Position numbers and translations under genes: made by a program. Below the pieces are notes generated by a model that was not told the DNA's origin, made no database searches, and saw nothing but the letters and a program-made list of their open reading frames with translations. From contig JAHDVF020000742.1 of assembly GCA_022606425.2 (NCBI GenBank), forward strand, positions 468,118 to 532,117: a stretch of DNA of 64,000 nt, given 5' to 3'. This DNA comes from Lepidostoma basale. Its lineage: Eukaryota; Arthropoda; Insecta; Trichoptera; Lepidostomatidae. Below are positions 40,740 through 50,534 of this stretch, one piece after another; positions within the stretch are counted from its first letter, which is position 1, and each line of letters starts with the position of its first letter.

Positions 40740-41500
40740 GACCTACATATCTGGTTCCATCGACTTAATAATTGTACTGCTTAGATATATGAATTGGTCT
40801 ACCATATCCAACTCCTATTTAAACTGACGCTATATACATCATTATTTAAAAAAACAAAATAAACATTTTCTCATGCATTGCTTGTTGGTTTTATGCAATA
40901 GATCTTTAAAGGATAAAGCTTTTTTCATATTACAGATTGGAGCAATTTAGAAAAAATAATAAGATGGCCACCGCATTCAACAGTTAGGGAATATATAAGC
41001 ATGTAGTATCTACATTTTTTATTCGTGATTGAACAAATCTGAATGGGTATCCGTAGATAAACACAACACAAAACAACACCTTTCACCCTCAAAGTGTCGC
41101 TCTAGAAACAAATAAATACTTCACAACATCCAACCCTTATTGCATTCAAACCATCCCTTTCGGGCTCCCAGAAGATTTAAAAGAGCAACGCTGGCACAAA
41201 CAAGTTCCACCCCAGCCCCCGGCACGAGAACTACCCCTCGTGATGCCTTTTTAAATAAATGCACAGCGCTTTTATACACACCCTGCTTCTTATGGATTGA
41301 CTTTTATTAAGGCTGGTGATGTGTTGAAATAATGCATATGGACGTGTTTGGTCAGCAATTCAGTTACCAGGGAAAGAATCAGATATGTGAGAAAAAAATG
41401 CAGTTCTTATTGGGTATACCATTATATTTTTTATTAAATTTTAATAGTGGAATGTAAAATAATGTAATAAAATAAATTTCATCCATTTCAAACAAAATTA
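40740..41500. other. Unassigned stretch
   Basis: AT-rich, with a less AT-rich part at 41080-41250 of unknown identity. No gene supported. Confidence 0.35.
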
Positions 41501-41502
41501 CC

Positions 41503-41612
41503 TAACCATCACGCCGTCTCCCCGGAGGAGTAGGCCGAAATAATGGACCACCACATTTTTCTGTTCTAACATATTTCTCTCGCTACCTCCACGTTCATTG
41601 TACTAAATTTGT
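41503..41612 (-). mobile_element. RTE-A1 3' terminus, left half of a head-to-head pair
   Basis: CCTAACC tail remnant then the last ~30 codons of RTE-A on the minus strand (to MNVEVAREIC). Its 5' edge meets a plus-strand RTE-A1 copy. Confidence 0.75.
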
Positions 41613-41624
41613 TTAAGTACAACT

Positions 41625-41822
41625 TAAATGTCGAGGAATATGTGGCACGAACAAATAAATCAAATATCAAATGTAGGTCACGTGAGGATTCGGAGAAATC
41701 GACGTACGTACAATGTATGAATATTGAGAAAGCAAGAACAGTATGTATGTTAGGAAAGAACAGCGTGGTGCTCAATTTTTTCTGTCTACCCCTTCAGAGA
41801 GACACTATAGTTAGTTAGTTTA
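41625..41822 (+). mobile_element. RTE-A1 3' terminus, right half of a head-to-head pair
   Basis: VEEYVARTNKSNIKCRSREDSEKS-type out-of-frame text corresponds to RGRPRNMWHEQ onward; it ends with a TTAGTTAGTTT tail (41811-41822). Confidence 0.75.
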
Positions 41823-41887
41823 TAAAACAGACGTTTTCATTAAAATAAAATTATTTTATTTACTGTTTAATTTTATTTACTATTTAC

Positions 41888-42262
41888 CTATCTTGACGTA
41901 CGCTGTAGAGACGCGGGCCGATACTGTGCCAAGCAAGGGACTACTAAGAACATCAGAGATGAAGGTCCTAAGATCAATTACGGGAATAACTCTCCGAGAT
42001 CGTGTCCGCAACGTAGACATAAGAAAACTTGCGAAATAGAGGATATAGTTCAGTGGAGTAGATCCAGAAGAAGATACTGGAGGGACCATGTAGCCCGAGT
42101 GGATGGTGGTAGACTTGCATATACAGCCGCTTATGAAATCTCCTCCGGACACCGCCCACCTGGAAGACCGCTTAAGAGATGGAAGGACAGCTGGACCTCA
42201 TCATCCGACGAGTCATGATTTCTGTGTCACAGATCGTCAGATCTATTAAAAGAAGAAGAAGG
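41888..42262 (+). mobile_element. RTE-M LINE 3' fragment
   Basis: TYAVETRADTVPSKGLLRTS, MKVLRSITGITLRDRVRN, then DIVQWSRSRRRYWRDHVARV, DGGRLAYTAAYEISSGHRPP, GRPLKRWKDSWTSSS and an AAGAAGAAGG tail. Better preserved than the copy at 28605. Confidence 0.8.
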
Positions 42263-42321
42263 AGAAGACCGTTTAGTATGGATCACTGTTACAATATAAC
42301 AATTCATTTATTTAATTCATA

Positions 42322-42404
42322 TGCAATTGTCGCGACAGCTGTTTCGCCATCCTATGTTGGCATCAAAACAACTGTTTGTCGAAATAATTATCGCGACAAT
42401 TTTA
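42322..42404 (-). ncRNA. Decayed hammerhead-like motif (CAGCTG type)
   Basis: Minus strand: TTGATGCCAACATAGGATGG, CGAAACAGCTGTC. Compared with 60707 it has lost three bases from the first box. ATTGTCGCGA repeats on both sides in inverted orientation, so the motif sits in a foldback. Confidence 0.45.
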
Positions 42405-42514
42405 TCTGTTTGCGAATTGTGAAATTGTGATATTATAACAGTGTTTCAAATTAAAGAGTTATAAAATAGAAGTATCATAATGTTTCGACTTTAACAATGG
42501 ATTATCTAAAATAT

Positions 42515-42923
42515 AAGGGTAGGGCACGAATTTGACTTTGGAATGGTATTTCGCAAGATTGTAGTACCTCAAAAGAGTCGTCTATAGTCAAAGTAAGAAA
42601 GCGCAATTTTCAGACAATTTCTAGAAAAAGCTTTTAAGCTTTTGACCGTTGGTTATATATTAGAAATTTCGTCATCGGTTTTAATAGCTAGGTGGATAAG
42701 TGGATAGCTTGCCTTCTCTATTCTCTTGGCCGGTTGGTCTCTGGTTCAAATCCCGAGTCATCCGTTTTTTTATTATTATTTGTAAACAACGGTTAATTTA
42801 TTTTTTCTGGGAATTGGCTGTCTATTGCGCTTTCTTACTTTGATTATAGACGACTCTTAGGGGGTACTACAATTCTGTAAAATCCTATCCCGAAGTCAAT
42901 TTCCTATGTCGTTCCCTCCCCTT
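42515..42923. mobile_element. Terminal-inverted-repeat element containing a tRNA-like segment
   Basis: Ends AAGGGTAGGGCACGA (left) and the inverse of AAGGGGAGGGAACGA (right). Inverted arms of ~90-110 bp include TTGTAGTACC, AAGAGTCGTCTATA and TCAAAGTAAGAAAGCGCAAT. The ~170-bp middle holds the tRNA-like sequence at 42686-42764. No transposase. Confidence 0.8.
42686..42771 (+). other. tRNA-like sequence inside the TIR element
   Basis: A-box-like TGGATAAGTGG (42693-42703, one mismatch), perfect B box GGTTCAAATCC (42743-42753), and a run of seven T at 42765-42771 that could terminate pol III. Neither the acceptor stem nor the full T stem pairs, so it is not a functional tRNA gene. Confidence 0.55.
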
Positions 42924-42997
42924 GTTAATTTGAATCGTTCTCCCGATGAAAGTAAAACATCATTGAAACATGTCTATTAATATCATCTCAAAAGTTA

Positions 42998-43145
42998 AAG
43001 AAACAAACAAAACAAACAAATCATCACGTCATTTCTCCGCAGGGATAGGCAGAGAGAGTGGACCGCCACACTACTCTATCCTTGCACCTCTCTAGCTTCC
43101 TCCACATTTATACAACGAGTCATACACGCACGTCGATCCGACATC
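42998..43145 (-). mobile_element. RTE-A3 3' terminus, left half of a head-to-head pair
   Basis: CAAA-type tail (43000-43021) followed on the minus strand by the last ~40 codons of RTE-A3. Its 5' edge lies at the GxVxxRxNRRAC region. Confidence 0.75.
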
Positions 43146-43149
43146 GAAA

Positions 43150-43248
43150 GCTGCCATGTTCAAAATAGGAACAATCAACGAGCGTGCATGTCACGATGTG
43201 TGAAAGTAGAAGAGGCTCGAGAGTTGTGTCAGGAACAGTGTGGCGGTT
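43150..43248 (+). mobile_element. RTE-A2 3' terminus, right half of a head-to-head pair
   Basis: HVQNRNNQRACMSRCVKVEE, ARELCQEQCGG: subfamily A2, starting at almost the same codon where the minus-strand A3 copy ends. The last ~25 codons and the tail are missing. Confidence 0.75.
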
Positions 43249-43347
43249 TTTCCTCTTTTTATGGTTATTTTGTTATTATTTTTTTTTTTCACATTAAATC
43301 GATATGACTTTATTCATAAAAGTTGTGTTATATTTTATACCAAAACA

Positions 43348-43622
43348 TTAACAAACCACCGTTTCCCTGGAAGGGTAGGCAGAGAGAATGGACCACCACA
43401 CTACTCTATCCTGACACACCTCTCTAGCTTTCTCCACAAACATACACGGACGTCGATTCTTCCGACTTCTAACATGACCAACCTTTAAATTGATTAATTT
43501 GGTCATGCCATGTTTTCCTCGATCTACCTTGACTCCGTAATCTATTCACATTGTTAACGTATAATTTCTTAACCATTCTTTCTCCATCCATGCACTTCAT
43601 ACGCCCGAACCAAAGAAGTTAA
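43348..43622 (-). mobile_element. RTE-A3 LINE 3' fragment
   Basis: CAAA-like tail then the minus-strand C-terminus: KLYVNNVNRLRSQGRSRKT-like, QINQFKGWSC, MERMDGERMVKK. Degraded. Confidence 0.75.
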
Positions 43623-43629
43623 AGAAATA

Positions 43630-44068
43630 TTCTAACATATATTTTTTTCATGCGTATAATTCTACTTCGTATTTTTGTGATTGGTAGGTTCAATCTATTT
43701 ATAAACCTAAATAAACTCCGTAAATAATTGAGCTCGTACCGTTTTATTTTTTCAACCTCCAATCTTCTTCACCCCCTCTACGCCACTCATCCCTCTCTTG
43801 AGCCCCGCCCCACGCCTTCCTCACATTTCCACAACTCCATCTCCACTTTATTACCGCTGATACAAATGTGTGACTACACACGACACTTTCACATTTCTAC
43901 AGACCGCTTGGGTACAGTCAGCGCAAAGAAATTCGCGAACTAAATAAATAATTATTAAAAACCCGGTTAATAAATTCATCTCTCTTTTCACTCGTATTTC
44001 TCACAATTAGTCGTATTCCCTGCGTACAGGGTCTTGATTGATCTGGCCTCTCCGGCTCGGATACGTGT
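43630..44068. other. Unassigned stretch
   Basis: 43740-43900 is pyrimidine-rich with a 71-codon plus frame without motif. Nothing assignable. Confidence 0.35.
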
Positions 44069-44071
44069 TCC

Positions 44072-44455
44072 TTCTTCTTCTTCTTCTTCCTCTTAGTTTG
44101 GGTCGTATGGCCTGTTTGTGACGGTGGGTTATCCTAGAATGATGATGTCCAGCCATCTCTCCATCTCTTCGGAGGCCTTCCTGGTAATCTCTTGCTGCTT
44201 GGGTTTTCATTCTTAACAATTCTTGTATTCTCCATGCGGTCCACGTGGTCTCTCCAAACGCGCCTTCTGCTTCTTCCCCATCTCACTATGTCTTCAATAT
44301 CACAAACAGACCTTATCATTTCATTTCTGATCCGATCTCTGAGGGTTTTGCCTGCGATGGAGCGCAGGGTTCGCATTTCTGCTACTCTAAGAAGGCTCTA
44401 CTGGTATCGGTTCTGACCTCTATTCCATACGTCATGATGGGGCGAACGCATACGT
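44072..44455 (-). mobile_element. RTE-L LINE 3' fragment
   Basis: Minus strand: YGIEVRTDTS-like, MRTLRSIAGKTLRDRIRNEM, IEDIVRWGRSRRRVWRDHVD, RLPGRPPKRWRDGWTSS, then the shifted HRHKQAIRPKLRGRRRR and a GAAGAAGAAGAAG tail (44072-44090). Confidence 0.85.
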
Positions 44456-44504
44456 GTTCAATCAATATTATAATAAAGAGAAAAAACAAAAACAGATTTA
44501 AAAT

Positions 44505-44705
44505 AGTTATTCTCTTCTACTATCTCTTCTACTTGGCGCTATCCCAACTCATTGTGAGAGTTCACTGTTGGGGTCGGCTTTTCTCGATTTCAAGCTGTAC
44601 CTCTCACGGTTCTCAATATCGCCTTCACTCAAGCCATTTCTCTGTAAGACGCTATTGCACTGAATCATCCACGTGTTCCTAGGTCTTCCTCTGGATGGTT
44701 GACGA
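44505..44705 (-). mobile_element. Unclassified RTE-like 3' fragment
   Basis: Minus strand: SRGRPRNTWMIQCNSVLQ, RNGLSEGDIENRERYSLKSR, KADPNSE, the compact C-terminus of another RTE-type family, with a TTCTTC-like edge near 44512-44530. Confidence 0.6.
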
Positions 44706-44709
44706 GGAA

Positions 44710-45115
44710 GATTTACAGGCAAAGCTCTATTTACTGTGTGGTCTGGTGGTCTCCGTTTTATATGCCCGTATCATTTCAGCTGCCTTTCTTTCTAGCTTAC
44801 TATTTATATCAGTAGAATCGTGTCCATCCTGTAAACCATTGACCATGGCACGCCATGCGCTCCTGTCACCAGTCAGTCTCCAGGCTGCAGCTAATAAGAT
44901 ACCAGTCAGCCCCCTGATTTGGTGGCACCATCGGCTCGGTGGTCGCCTTCCCTCCACTTGCCCATGATGATGAGCTTTTCAAGGTTCTCCTGATCTCTCC
45001 GGGCAATGTGTCCAAAATGTTTTAACACTCTCTGAGAGCACATCCGCGAGAGTTTTACCTTGACAATGATTGACTAGTTTGTTATTCTTGCCCTCCAGTC
45101 ACCAGCACCACATCT
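44710..45115 (-). mobile_element. Unclassified RTE-like fragment
   Basis: Minus frame 44957-44727: EGRRPPSRWCHQIRGLTGIL, AAAWRLTGDRSAWRAMVNG, LQDGHDSTDINSKLERKAAE. Upstream, FGHIARRDQENLEKLII is readable at about 44960-45020. Confidence 0.6.
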
Positions 45116-45159
45116 CCATTTTTCTGTCTATAGTTTAGCAAACTTAATATATAATATTT

Positions 45160-45400
45160 TTTGTTTCTTAAACTATGATATAAAACTCCATATTAAAAAA
45201 ATATTACATTAATGAAAACATCCGTGTTCTAGAAGTTTTATTATATTTTAAGAGAAAGATATATTTTGTCTTGCTAAGGCACTATCAAATGTTTATGAAT
45301 ACATTAGAAAATGCCTTAGCAACACGAAATATATCATTCGCATAACATATAATAAAACTTCTAGAAAACAGGTGTTTTTATTCGTATAATAACTTTATTT
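45160..45400. repeat. FB1 foldback element, nearly complete
   Basis: Outer motif TTGTTTCTTAAAC, CTCCATATT, AATGAAAACATCCGTG, TTCTAGAAGTTTTATTATAT, GATATATTTTGTCTTGCTAA, centre, AGCAACACGAAATATATCAT, AACTTCTAGAAAACAGGTG. Confidence 0.7.
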
Positions 45401-45404
45401 ACGT

Positions 45405-45720
45405 AGGACCGCTTTATTATCAATAGTTGAGGCCTCAACTGAACTAATTGCGCCGACTGTACCCAAAGGCCACATGTTGTGTATAACGTTATCCCGTATA
45501 AAATGAGAGAGGATGTGAATCGAATCAAATCAAATCAAAACATCACATCCGCGCCTACTTCCCACTTCCCACCTAACACTCCACAATATAAAACGGATTC
45601 CCCATAAAAGTTTCTACCGAAGTTGCTGATCTTATCCGGCGATGCTGTACCGGCCAAGTATCGATTATTTTTAAGGAATAAAAATATTGAATGTTACAAT
45701 TAATAAAGACTTGCTATAAT
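45405..45720. other. Unassigned stretch with a short AATCA repeat
   Basis: 45518-45538 carries AATCAAATCAAATCAAA, the family-J tail, but no J sequence follows. Nothing else recognised. Confidence 0.4.
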
Positions 45721-45724
45721 TAAA

Positions 45725-46012
45725 AATAATTCGTTTGGGAAGCATTAGATGACGCTAGTGTAGAGTGAACTAAAAAAACATGTGAAGGTAAGTGCAGAAT
45801 TCTAGCACATATACATCTTCCAAAAATGTGTCAGACGTGGTGGTCGTAAGAAGGGCGAAATGAGGAATGTTGTTAAACATAAAGCGATCGCTCAACCCAA
45901 CCAATGACAGGTCATAAGTCTTGTAAGAGCCTCGGCCACCATATTCTGTTTCCAGAAAACAATTTACATCTTAGTCTCTATTGAGATGCAATTAATCCTT
46001 ATAAAATAATTC
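45725..46012 (-). repeat. FB3 unit, single arm
   Basis: Minus-strand copy of the FB3 unit: GATGACGCTAGTGTAGAG, AAAGCGATCGCTCAACC, TGACAGGTCATAAGTC, GAGCCTCGGCCACCATATTC, CTCTATTGAGATGCAATTAA. Confidence 0.75.
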
Positions 46013-46077
46013 GTTTGGTTTGGCTGCCTTCCGTTAATTAGACCATGTTTTGATAAATCCACGAACCCCCATCAACC

Positions 46078-46655
46078 CTTAACGGAAGGTGTTTGACTAC
46101 TTCAAGTGCCCTGTCGGGTCCCCCCAACGTTGGCGGTCACCTTGGCGAACCTGTCCTGGTCCTGTGCCGCTCGGAACAGGTCCTTCACACTTTGGATGCC
46201 GCTCCACACCCTCACCAGGACATCTGTCTCCTACCGGGCCCTCGGCCTCCCTCAATTTTCCCCTTCAATCAGTTGTAGAAGGTGGTACTTTTCCCCTCGC
46301 AGTACATGTACATGGGTCCATGACCCAGATGTGAAATCTTCCAAACTTTGATAGTTAATAACAGCTTCTTTTCAACTCTAGCTCGCCTTAGGAATTCGGT
46401 ATTGGTAACCATGTCTGTCCAGGGAATTCTGAGCATTCGGCGATAGAGACACATTTCAAATGCTTCCAGTCTGTTCACATCACATCCATACAATATAACA
46501 GACCACATATAGCATTTTATCATTCACTGGCGGAGTTTCAAGTTAATGGTGTCATTGCAGAATAATGATTTCATTTTATTAAATGAAGCTCTTGCTGCCT
46601 CAATTCTGTATTTTATCTCTACATCTGCGTTAAGAGATTGCGTAAGTATGCGTCC
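46078..46655 (-). mobile_element. RTE-C LINE fragment
   Basis: Minus strand: region KxRIEAARASFNKMKSLFCND, then MIKCYMWSVILYGCDVNRLE, AFEMCLYRRMLRIPWTD, TNTEFLRRARVEKKLLLTIK, ISHLGHG; 3' part frameshifted (EGRGPGRRQMSWxxxVRVW region). No GAA tail visible at its 3' edge. Confidence 0.8.
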
Positions 46656-47018
46656 TACTGGTGTTATCTTATGGGTTTGAAACCGTTACATTGTCTCAGA
46701 AAAGCTTAAATAAATTAAGAAATCATCCAAAGAGCTTTGAACAGAGCAATGTTGAGAATAAGAATAGCGGACAGGATGATAAACACCACGAGAGCCAGAA
46801 CAGGAGTGTCAGACATCATCGGAAAAGTGGCAGCGCCAAAATGGCGCTGGGTAGGCCATGTCGCTTGCAGCTCTGACGATGGATAGACAAAAAGCCTCCT
46901 TTGCTGGTGTCCTAGAACTGTGCCCCGAACTCAGGACGTCCTCATCTTCGATGAGGGGACGAAATTTAAGAGACCGCCGGTACGACATGGATGCGTATTG
47001 CCCACGTTCGAAAGACAT
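46656..47018 (+). mobile_element. Unclassified RTE-like fragment, 5' part (split by J)
   Basis: YLMGLKPLHCL, KSFEQSNVENKN region read in frame as QRALNRAMLRIRIADRMINT, TRARTGVSDIIGKVAAPKWR, WVGHVACSSDDGWTKSLLCW, then RRPPVRHGC-type text. It continues after the J insertion at 47503. Confidence 0.65.
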
Positions 47019-47502
47019 CAAATCAAATCAGTTTATTAACTCAAAAGACATTACAAACAGCTAAATGTTTAAGGCATCTATTGAGTACAGGTAAAATATT
47101 ATAATAATACAACATAATACCAGGAACGTATTAGAGATGGTTCGACATTAGGAAGACAAGATACATTCTAAAGTCAAGAATATTTGTTCCCTGAACGTAC
47201 CTTCACTAATATGAAAGACGTCGATCTCCGAGGAGACCGCGTTCACCTGTGTCATCAGAGGCAGATTGGTTCTGGTAGCCGGTAGGTAAAACAATCTGTG
47301 CTATCGCTGTCGGAGAAATCTATCTGGAATAAAAAGACCAACACCCTTTAGCACGCCCAAGTTCTCAAAATATCCCCTGATTAATTTAAAGAAATGGGTA
47401 ATCAGATACCCATCTCTTCAAAGTTGTAAAGAATTAGTTCCGAGCATTCCTAAAAGAAATGCCGTGGGATAGAGCCACGGATAACTACCATACTCCCTCA
47501 TG
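47019..47502 (-). mobile_element. Family-J LINE 3' fragment with target duplication
   Basis: AATCAAATCAAATC tail at 47020-47030, then the J 3' UTR and minus-strand C-terminus (YGSYPWLYPTAFLLGMLGTN-like, RNQSASDDTG). AAGACAT flanks it on both sides (47012-47018 and 47503-47509). Confidence 0.75.
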
Positions 47503-47568
47503 AAGACATGGAAGCAGATGGAGGAGACCTACGTCCAGGAGTGGATGATGATGATGATGATCGTCATT
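47503..47568 (+). mobile_element. Unclassified RTE-like fragment, 3' end (split by J)
   Basis: KTWKQMEETYVQEWM followed by a GAT repeat (47543-47562): the last codons and tail of the element started at 46656. Confidence 0.65.
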
Positions 47569-47569
47569 A

Positions 47570-47655
47570 AAAATGATATTTATTGTTTCTTAAGTAATGA
47601 TATTAAGCAACGTTTCTTTTCTAGAAGTCTTATTTTATTTTCTGGTAATAAGATG
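47570..47655. repeat. FB1 left arm
   Basis: TATTTATTGTTTCTTAAG, AACGTTTCTTTTCTAGAAG, TAATAAGATGTTTCG. Truncated by the next fragment. Confidence 0.55.
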
Positions 47656-47825
47656 TTTCGAGAACGATTCTGGCAAGATCACGAAAACCGTATGGACACT
47701 CACAGAATCGCATACTTTACTGCAAATGGAATACCCGAAGGCCACGGCCACCTGGCAGGCCACCCAAAAGATGGCGAAATAGCTGATTTGAGACAACAAA
47801 TCACCCGATCTTATTGAAGAAGAAT
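47656..47825 (+). mobile_element. RTE-L-like 3' fragment
   Basis: RFWQDHENRMDTHRIAYFTA, GHPKDGEIADLRQQITRSY, then GAAGAAGAA. Resembles the RRFWRDHVDRM region of RTE-L. Confidence 0.6.
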
Positions 47826-47829
47826 GTGA

Positions 47830-48280
47830 AATTTGTATATTGTTGTACTGATTTGCCCCTGTTTAAAATATATGAAAATACGAGTATACAAACAAATCGA
47901 AACAAACTCCGATCTAATTCGGTCCTGCACTATTTTTAAAAATGAAACAAATAGCCAAACGAGGTGTGTGCGCCAAATGGAAATCTGATCATTTCCACCG
48001 CTGAGGATACAACTTTATGAGATTCCCGGCAAAGGGAAGAAAAAACCGCAAAAAGTGTAATCGCTTTTCGGTTCAGCTTGTGATAGGGGCGGGTTAAATA
48101 TACGGGTGCAAATGGCGAGACACCCTTAGTAAATAGGTTTTCGATCACATTGTTTTGTATTTTGGTACATTCATCGAGGAATAGTGTTAAAAATATAATT
48201 TGTGGCCATCGTTTAATTTTAAATTCTCGTTTTTTCTATTTATTTGAAATACTATTTTACGAATTGGAATAAAATTAAGA
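47830..48280. other. Unassigned stretch
   Basis: Nothing recognised. Confidence 0.35.
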
Positions 48281-48500
48281 CGAATGAAAACGTCAGTTTT
48301 CTAGAAGTTTTAATATATGGGAATGACATGTTTCGTCCTTCTAAGGCATTATCAAATGTTCAAACATTTGATAATACTTTAGAAGGACGAAACGTGTCAT
48401 TCCCATAAAATATGATAAAACTTCTAGAAAACTGACGTTTTCATTCGTATTAATTATATAATATGGAGTTTCACATCATAGTTCAAGAAACAATAATTAG
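48281..48500. repeat. FB1 foldback element, reference-quality copy
   Basis: ACGAATGAAAACGTCAG, TTTTCTAGAAGTTTTAATAT, GGGAATGACATGTTTCGTCC, TTCTAAGGCATTATCAAATG, three-base centre, then the inverse through ATTTGATAATACTTTAGAAG, GACGAAACGTGTCATTCCC, AACTTCTAGAAAACTGACG, and the outer motif GTTCAAGAAACAATAATT. Near-perfect hairpin of about 170 bp. Confidence 0.85.
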
Positions 48501-48527
48501 GAATTAAATTGTTTTTTTTTTTAACTT

Positions 48528-48605
48528 AAGACGTTAACACTGTGGATGTCCGTAATAACAATTTAACGTTAACACTATGGATGTCCGTATTAACAATTTT
48601 TTGAT
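48528..48605. repeat. ~35-bp tandem duplication
   Basis: GTTAACACTGTGGATGTCCG and GTTAACACTATGGATGTCCG followed by TA.TAACAATTT, two adjacent copies. Confidence 0.85.
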
Positions 48606-48639
48606 TAAAAAAAACCTATTGTTAGACATTTTATGTGTG

Positions 48640-49085
48640 TAGTACTCTACATTCATACATTTTGTCATGCACCCACGTCGATTTCTCCGACTCCTCACGT
48701 GACCGACATTTAATATATGATTGATTTGATCGTGCCACGTTTTCCTCGACCGTCCTCTAATTCTAGCTCCGTTCACGTCGTTTACATATATCTTCTTCAC
48801 CATTCTGACTTCACACATTCTTTCCATGTGTCCAAACCATCTTAACGACCCTTTCATTATTTTGTTCATTACACTTTCATTCGCACCGTATTCACTTCGT
48901 ATACACATACGACACTCTATCATATACAGATTTAACACACATTCGTCTTAGAGATCTCATTTCTACTGCGCTTATTCTACTTTCATCCTTCTTTTGTCAG
49001 TTCCATGCTTTGCTGCCATAAATAAGGGTTGGCACAAGAACACCATTATGCACTGCCTTTTTAGCTTTTTTGAAAGTAATAAAAT
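48640..49085 (-). mobile_element. RTE-A1 LINE fragment lacking its 3' end
   Basis: Minus frame 48938-48534: SEYGANESVMNKIMKGSLRW, FGHMERMCEVRMVKKIYVND, RIRGRSRKTWHDQINHILN, RGCMTKCMN, then the sequence leaves RTE-A at about 48645. Upstream to 49085: WQKKDESRISAVEMRSL-like text. Confidence 0.8.
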
Positions 49086-49089
49086 ATAT

Positions 49090-49620
49090 TGTATTATTAT
49101 TTTGATATAAATTAGGTAGACTATTTAAAATTGCATTCACTTGTTGAAAACCTACTTATTCAATTTTATAAACATTCGATTCTTTTTACAATATTCTTAT
49201 CTAAAAAGTACCTACTCGTGAATACTTAAAAAAGTCCCGATTCGAATCTGGAAGTTCATCGGTCACCTCACAATAGGCGCTCAATAGTCCCAATCCGCCT
49301 GCGGTTTGGCAGTAAAACGACGGATCCATCAGGGACTGCCAAGGGAGATTGAGTCATAAATACTTGGTCATAAATCATATTTTCATTTCTCCGCCGGTAT
49401 TTAAGTGTCGTCAAATCCCACGCCCTGGGCTGGACACTCTTGTAATGATTGTCTCTGGGTGATAAAATTATTGGCGGTGAGATGTGTTGAACCGTTGCTC
49501 CAACAATTGTCCGTATCAGAATGGAGTGATTTGTAATCATGGTGTCGTGAGTTCAATCCTAATCTGGAACTTGTCACTTTCGTTGGAAAAAAAAACTCAT
49601 AAATATATAATTTTAATCTG
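49090..49620. other. Unassigned stretch
   Basis: No assignable gene. 49220-49570 is less AT-rich; a minus-strand GATTGAACTC near 49551 is B-box-like but has no A box partner. Confidence 0.35.
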
Positions 49621-49624
49621 ATCA

Positions 49625-49942
49625 TATCGTTCGTGACGTATCGAGGCGAGCTAGAGTTGACAGGGAATTGTTATCAACTATCAAGGTCCGAAAGATCTCA
49701 CATCTGGGTCATATACTGCGTGGGGAAAAGTACCACCTTCTCCAACTGATATTGGAGGGGAAAATTGAGGGACGCCGAGGGCCCGGAAGGAGACAAATGT
49801 CCTGGCTGCGAAACGTGAGGGAGTGGACCGGCATCCGAAGTGTGGAGGAGCTGTTCCGAGCGGCGCAGGACAGGGACAGGTTCGCCAAGGTGATCGCCAA
49901 GTTGGGGGGACCCGACAGAGCACTTGAAGAAGAAGAATATAT
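49625..49942 (+). mobile_element. RTE-C LINE 3' fragment
   Basis: Frame 49668-50009: LSTIKVRKISHLGHILRGEK, GKIEGRRGPGRRQMSWLRNV, REWTGIRSVEELFRAAQDRD, VIAKLGGPDRALEEEE, with the GAAGAAGAA tail at 49926-49937 encoding the terminal glutamates. Best C-terminus of the family. Confidence 0.85.
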
Positions 49943-49957
49943 CGTTCGTAATAGGCG

Positions 49958-50425
49958 AAACTCTTCTACTTCTTCTGCTTCAGCTTATCGCCGTCCACTC
50001 TTGGACTAAAGCCTCCTCCATGTCCCTCCATGTCGATCTCTCCTGCGCAGTCTGCATCCATAGCACCCCTGCGTATCGTTCCAGGTCATCCCTCTACCTT
50101 ATTTGTGGTCTCCCTACTCTTCTTTTCGTGTCTCTCGGTCTCCAATTCAGCAGTATTTTGGTCCATCTTTCGTCTGCAGCTCTAGCAACATGCCCTGCCC
50201 ATTTCCATTTTAATGTCGTCACCCGGTGGATCAAGTCTGTAACTCTTGTTTTATCCCTCGCCGTTTCGTTCCTGACTCTATCTCTAAGGGACAGGCCTAG
50301 CATGACTCTCTCCATCGCTCGCTGCATGACTCTTAGTCTCTCTGCACTTTGTCAGAGTGGCAGTTTCAAGACCATATGTACTTACTGGGAGAACACAAGC
50401 CTCATACACTTTCCTCTAGCGAAAC
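49958..50425 (-). mobile_element. RTE-H LINE 3' fragment
   Basis: Minus strand: MQRAMERVMLGLSLRDRVRN, HRVTTLKWKWAGHVARAADE, RWTKILLNWRPRDTKRRVGR, then, shifted, MEEALVQEW. Upstream KVYEACVLPVSTYGLET-like text to about 50425. It stands tail to tail with the RTE-C copy. Confidence 0.8.
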
Positions 50426-50429
50426 TAGT

Positions 50430-50498
50430 TAATAATAATAATAAAAACTTTTTAAGCGCCATTTTTCTAATAAAATCATCTCAAGGGCGAATTAAGAC
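50430..50498 (-). mobile_element. Family-F 3' end
   Basis: AAT repeat (50432-50446), then TTTTTAAGCGCCATTTTTC and AAAATCATCTCAAGGGCG, corresponding to the F terminus on the minus strand. Confidence 0.55.
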
Positions 50499-50534
50499 TT
50501 TTTTCATAAATATATATATATATTTATTTTTTTA

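Noticed and set aside
40533..40827. Repeat proteins on both strands across the 36-bp array
   Set aside because: They follow from a stop-free unit whose length is a multiple of three; no start context, homology or non-repeat extension.
42686..42771. A functional tRNA gene
   Set aside because: A and B boxes are present, but the acceptor stem does not pair and the T stem has a mismatch.
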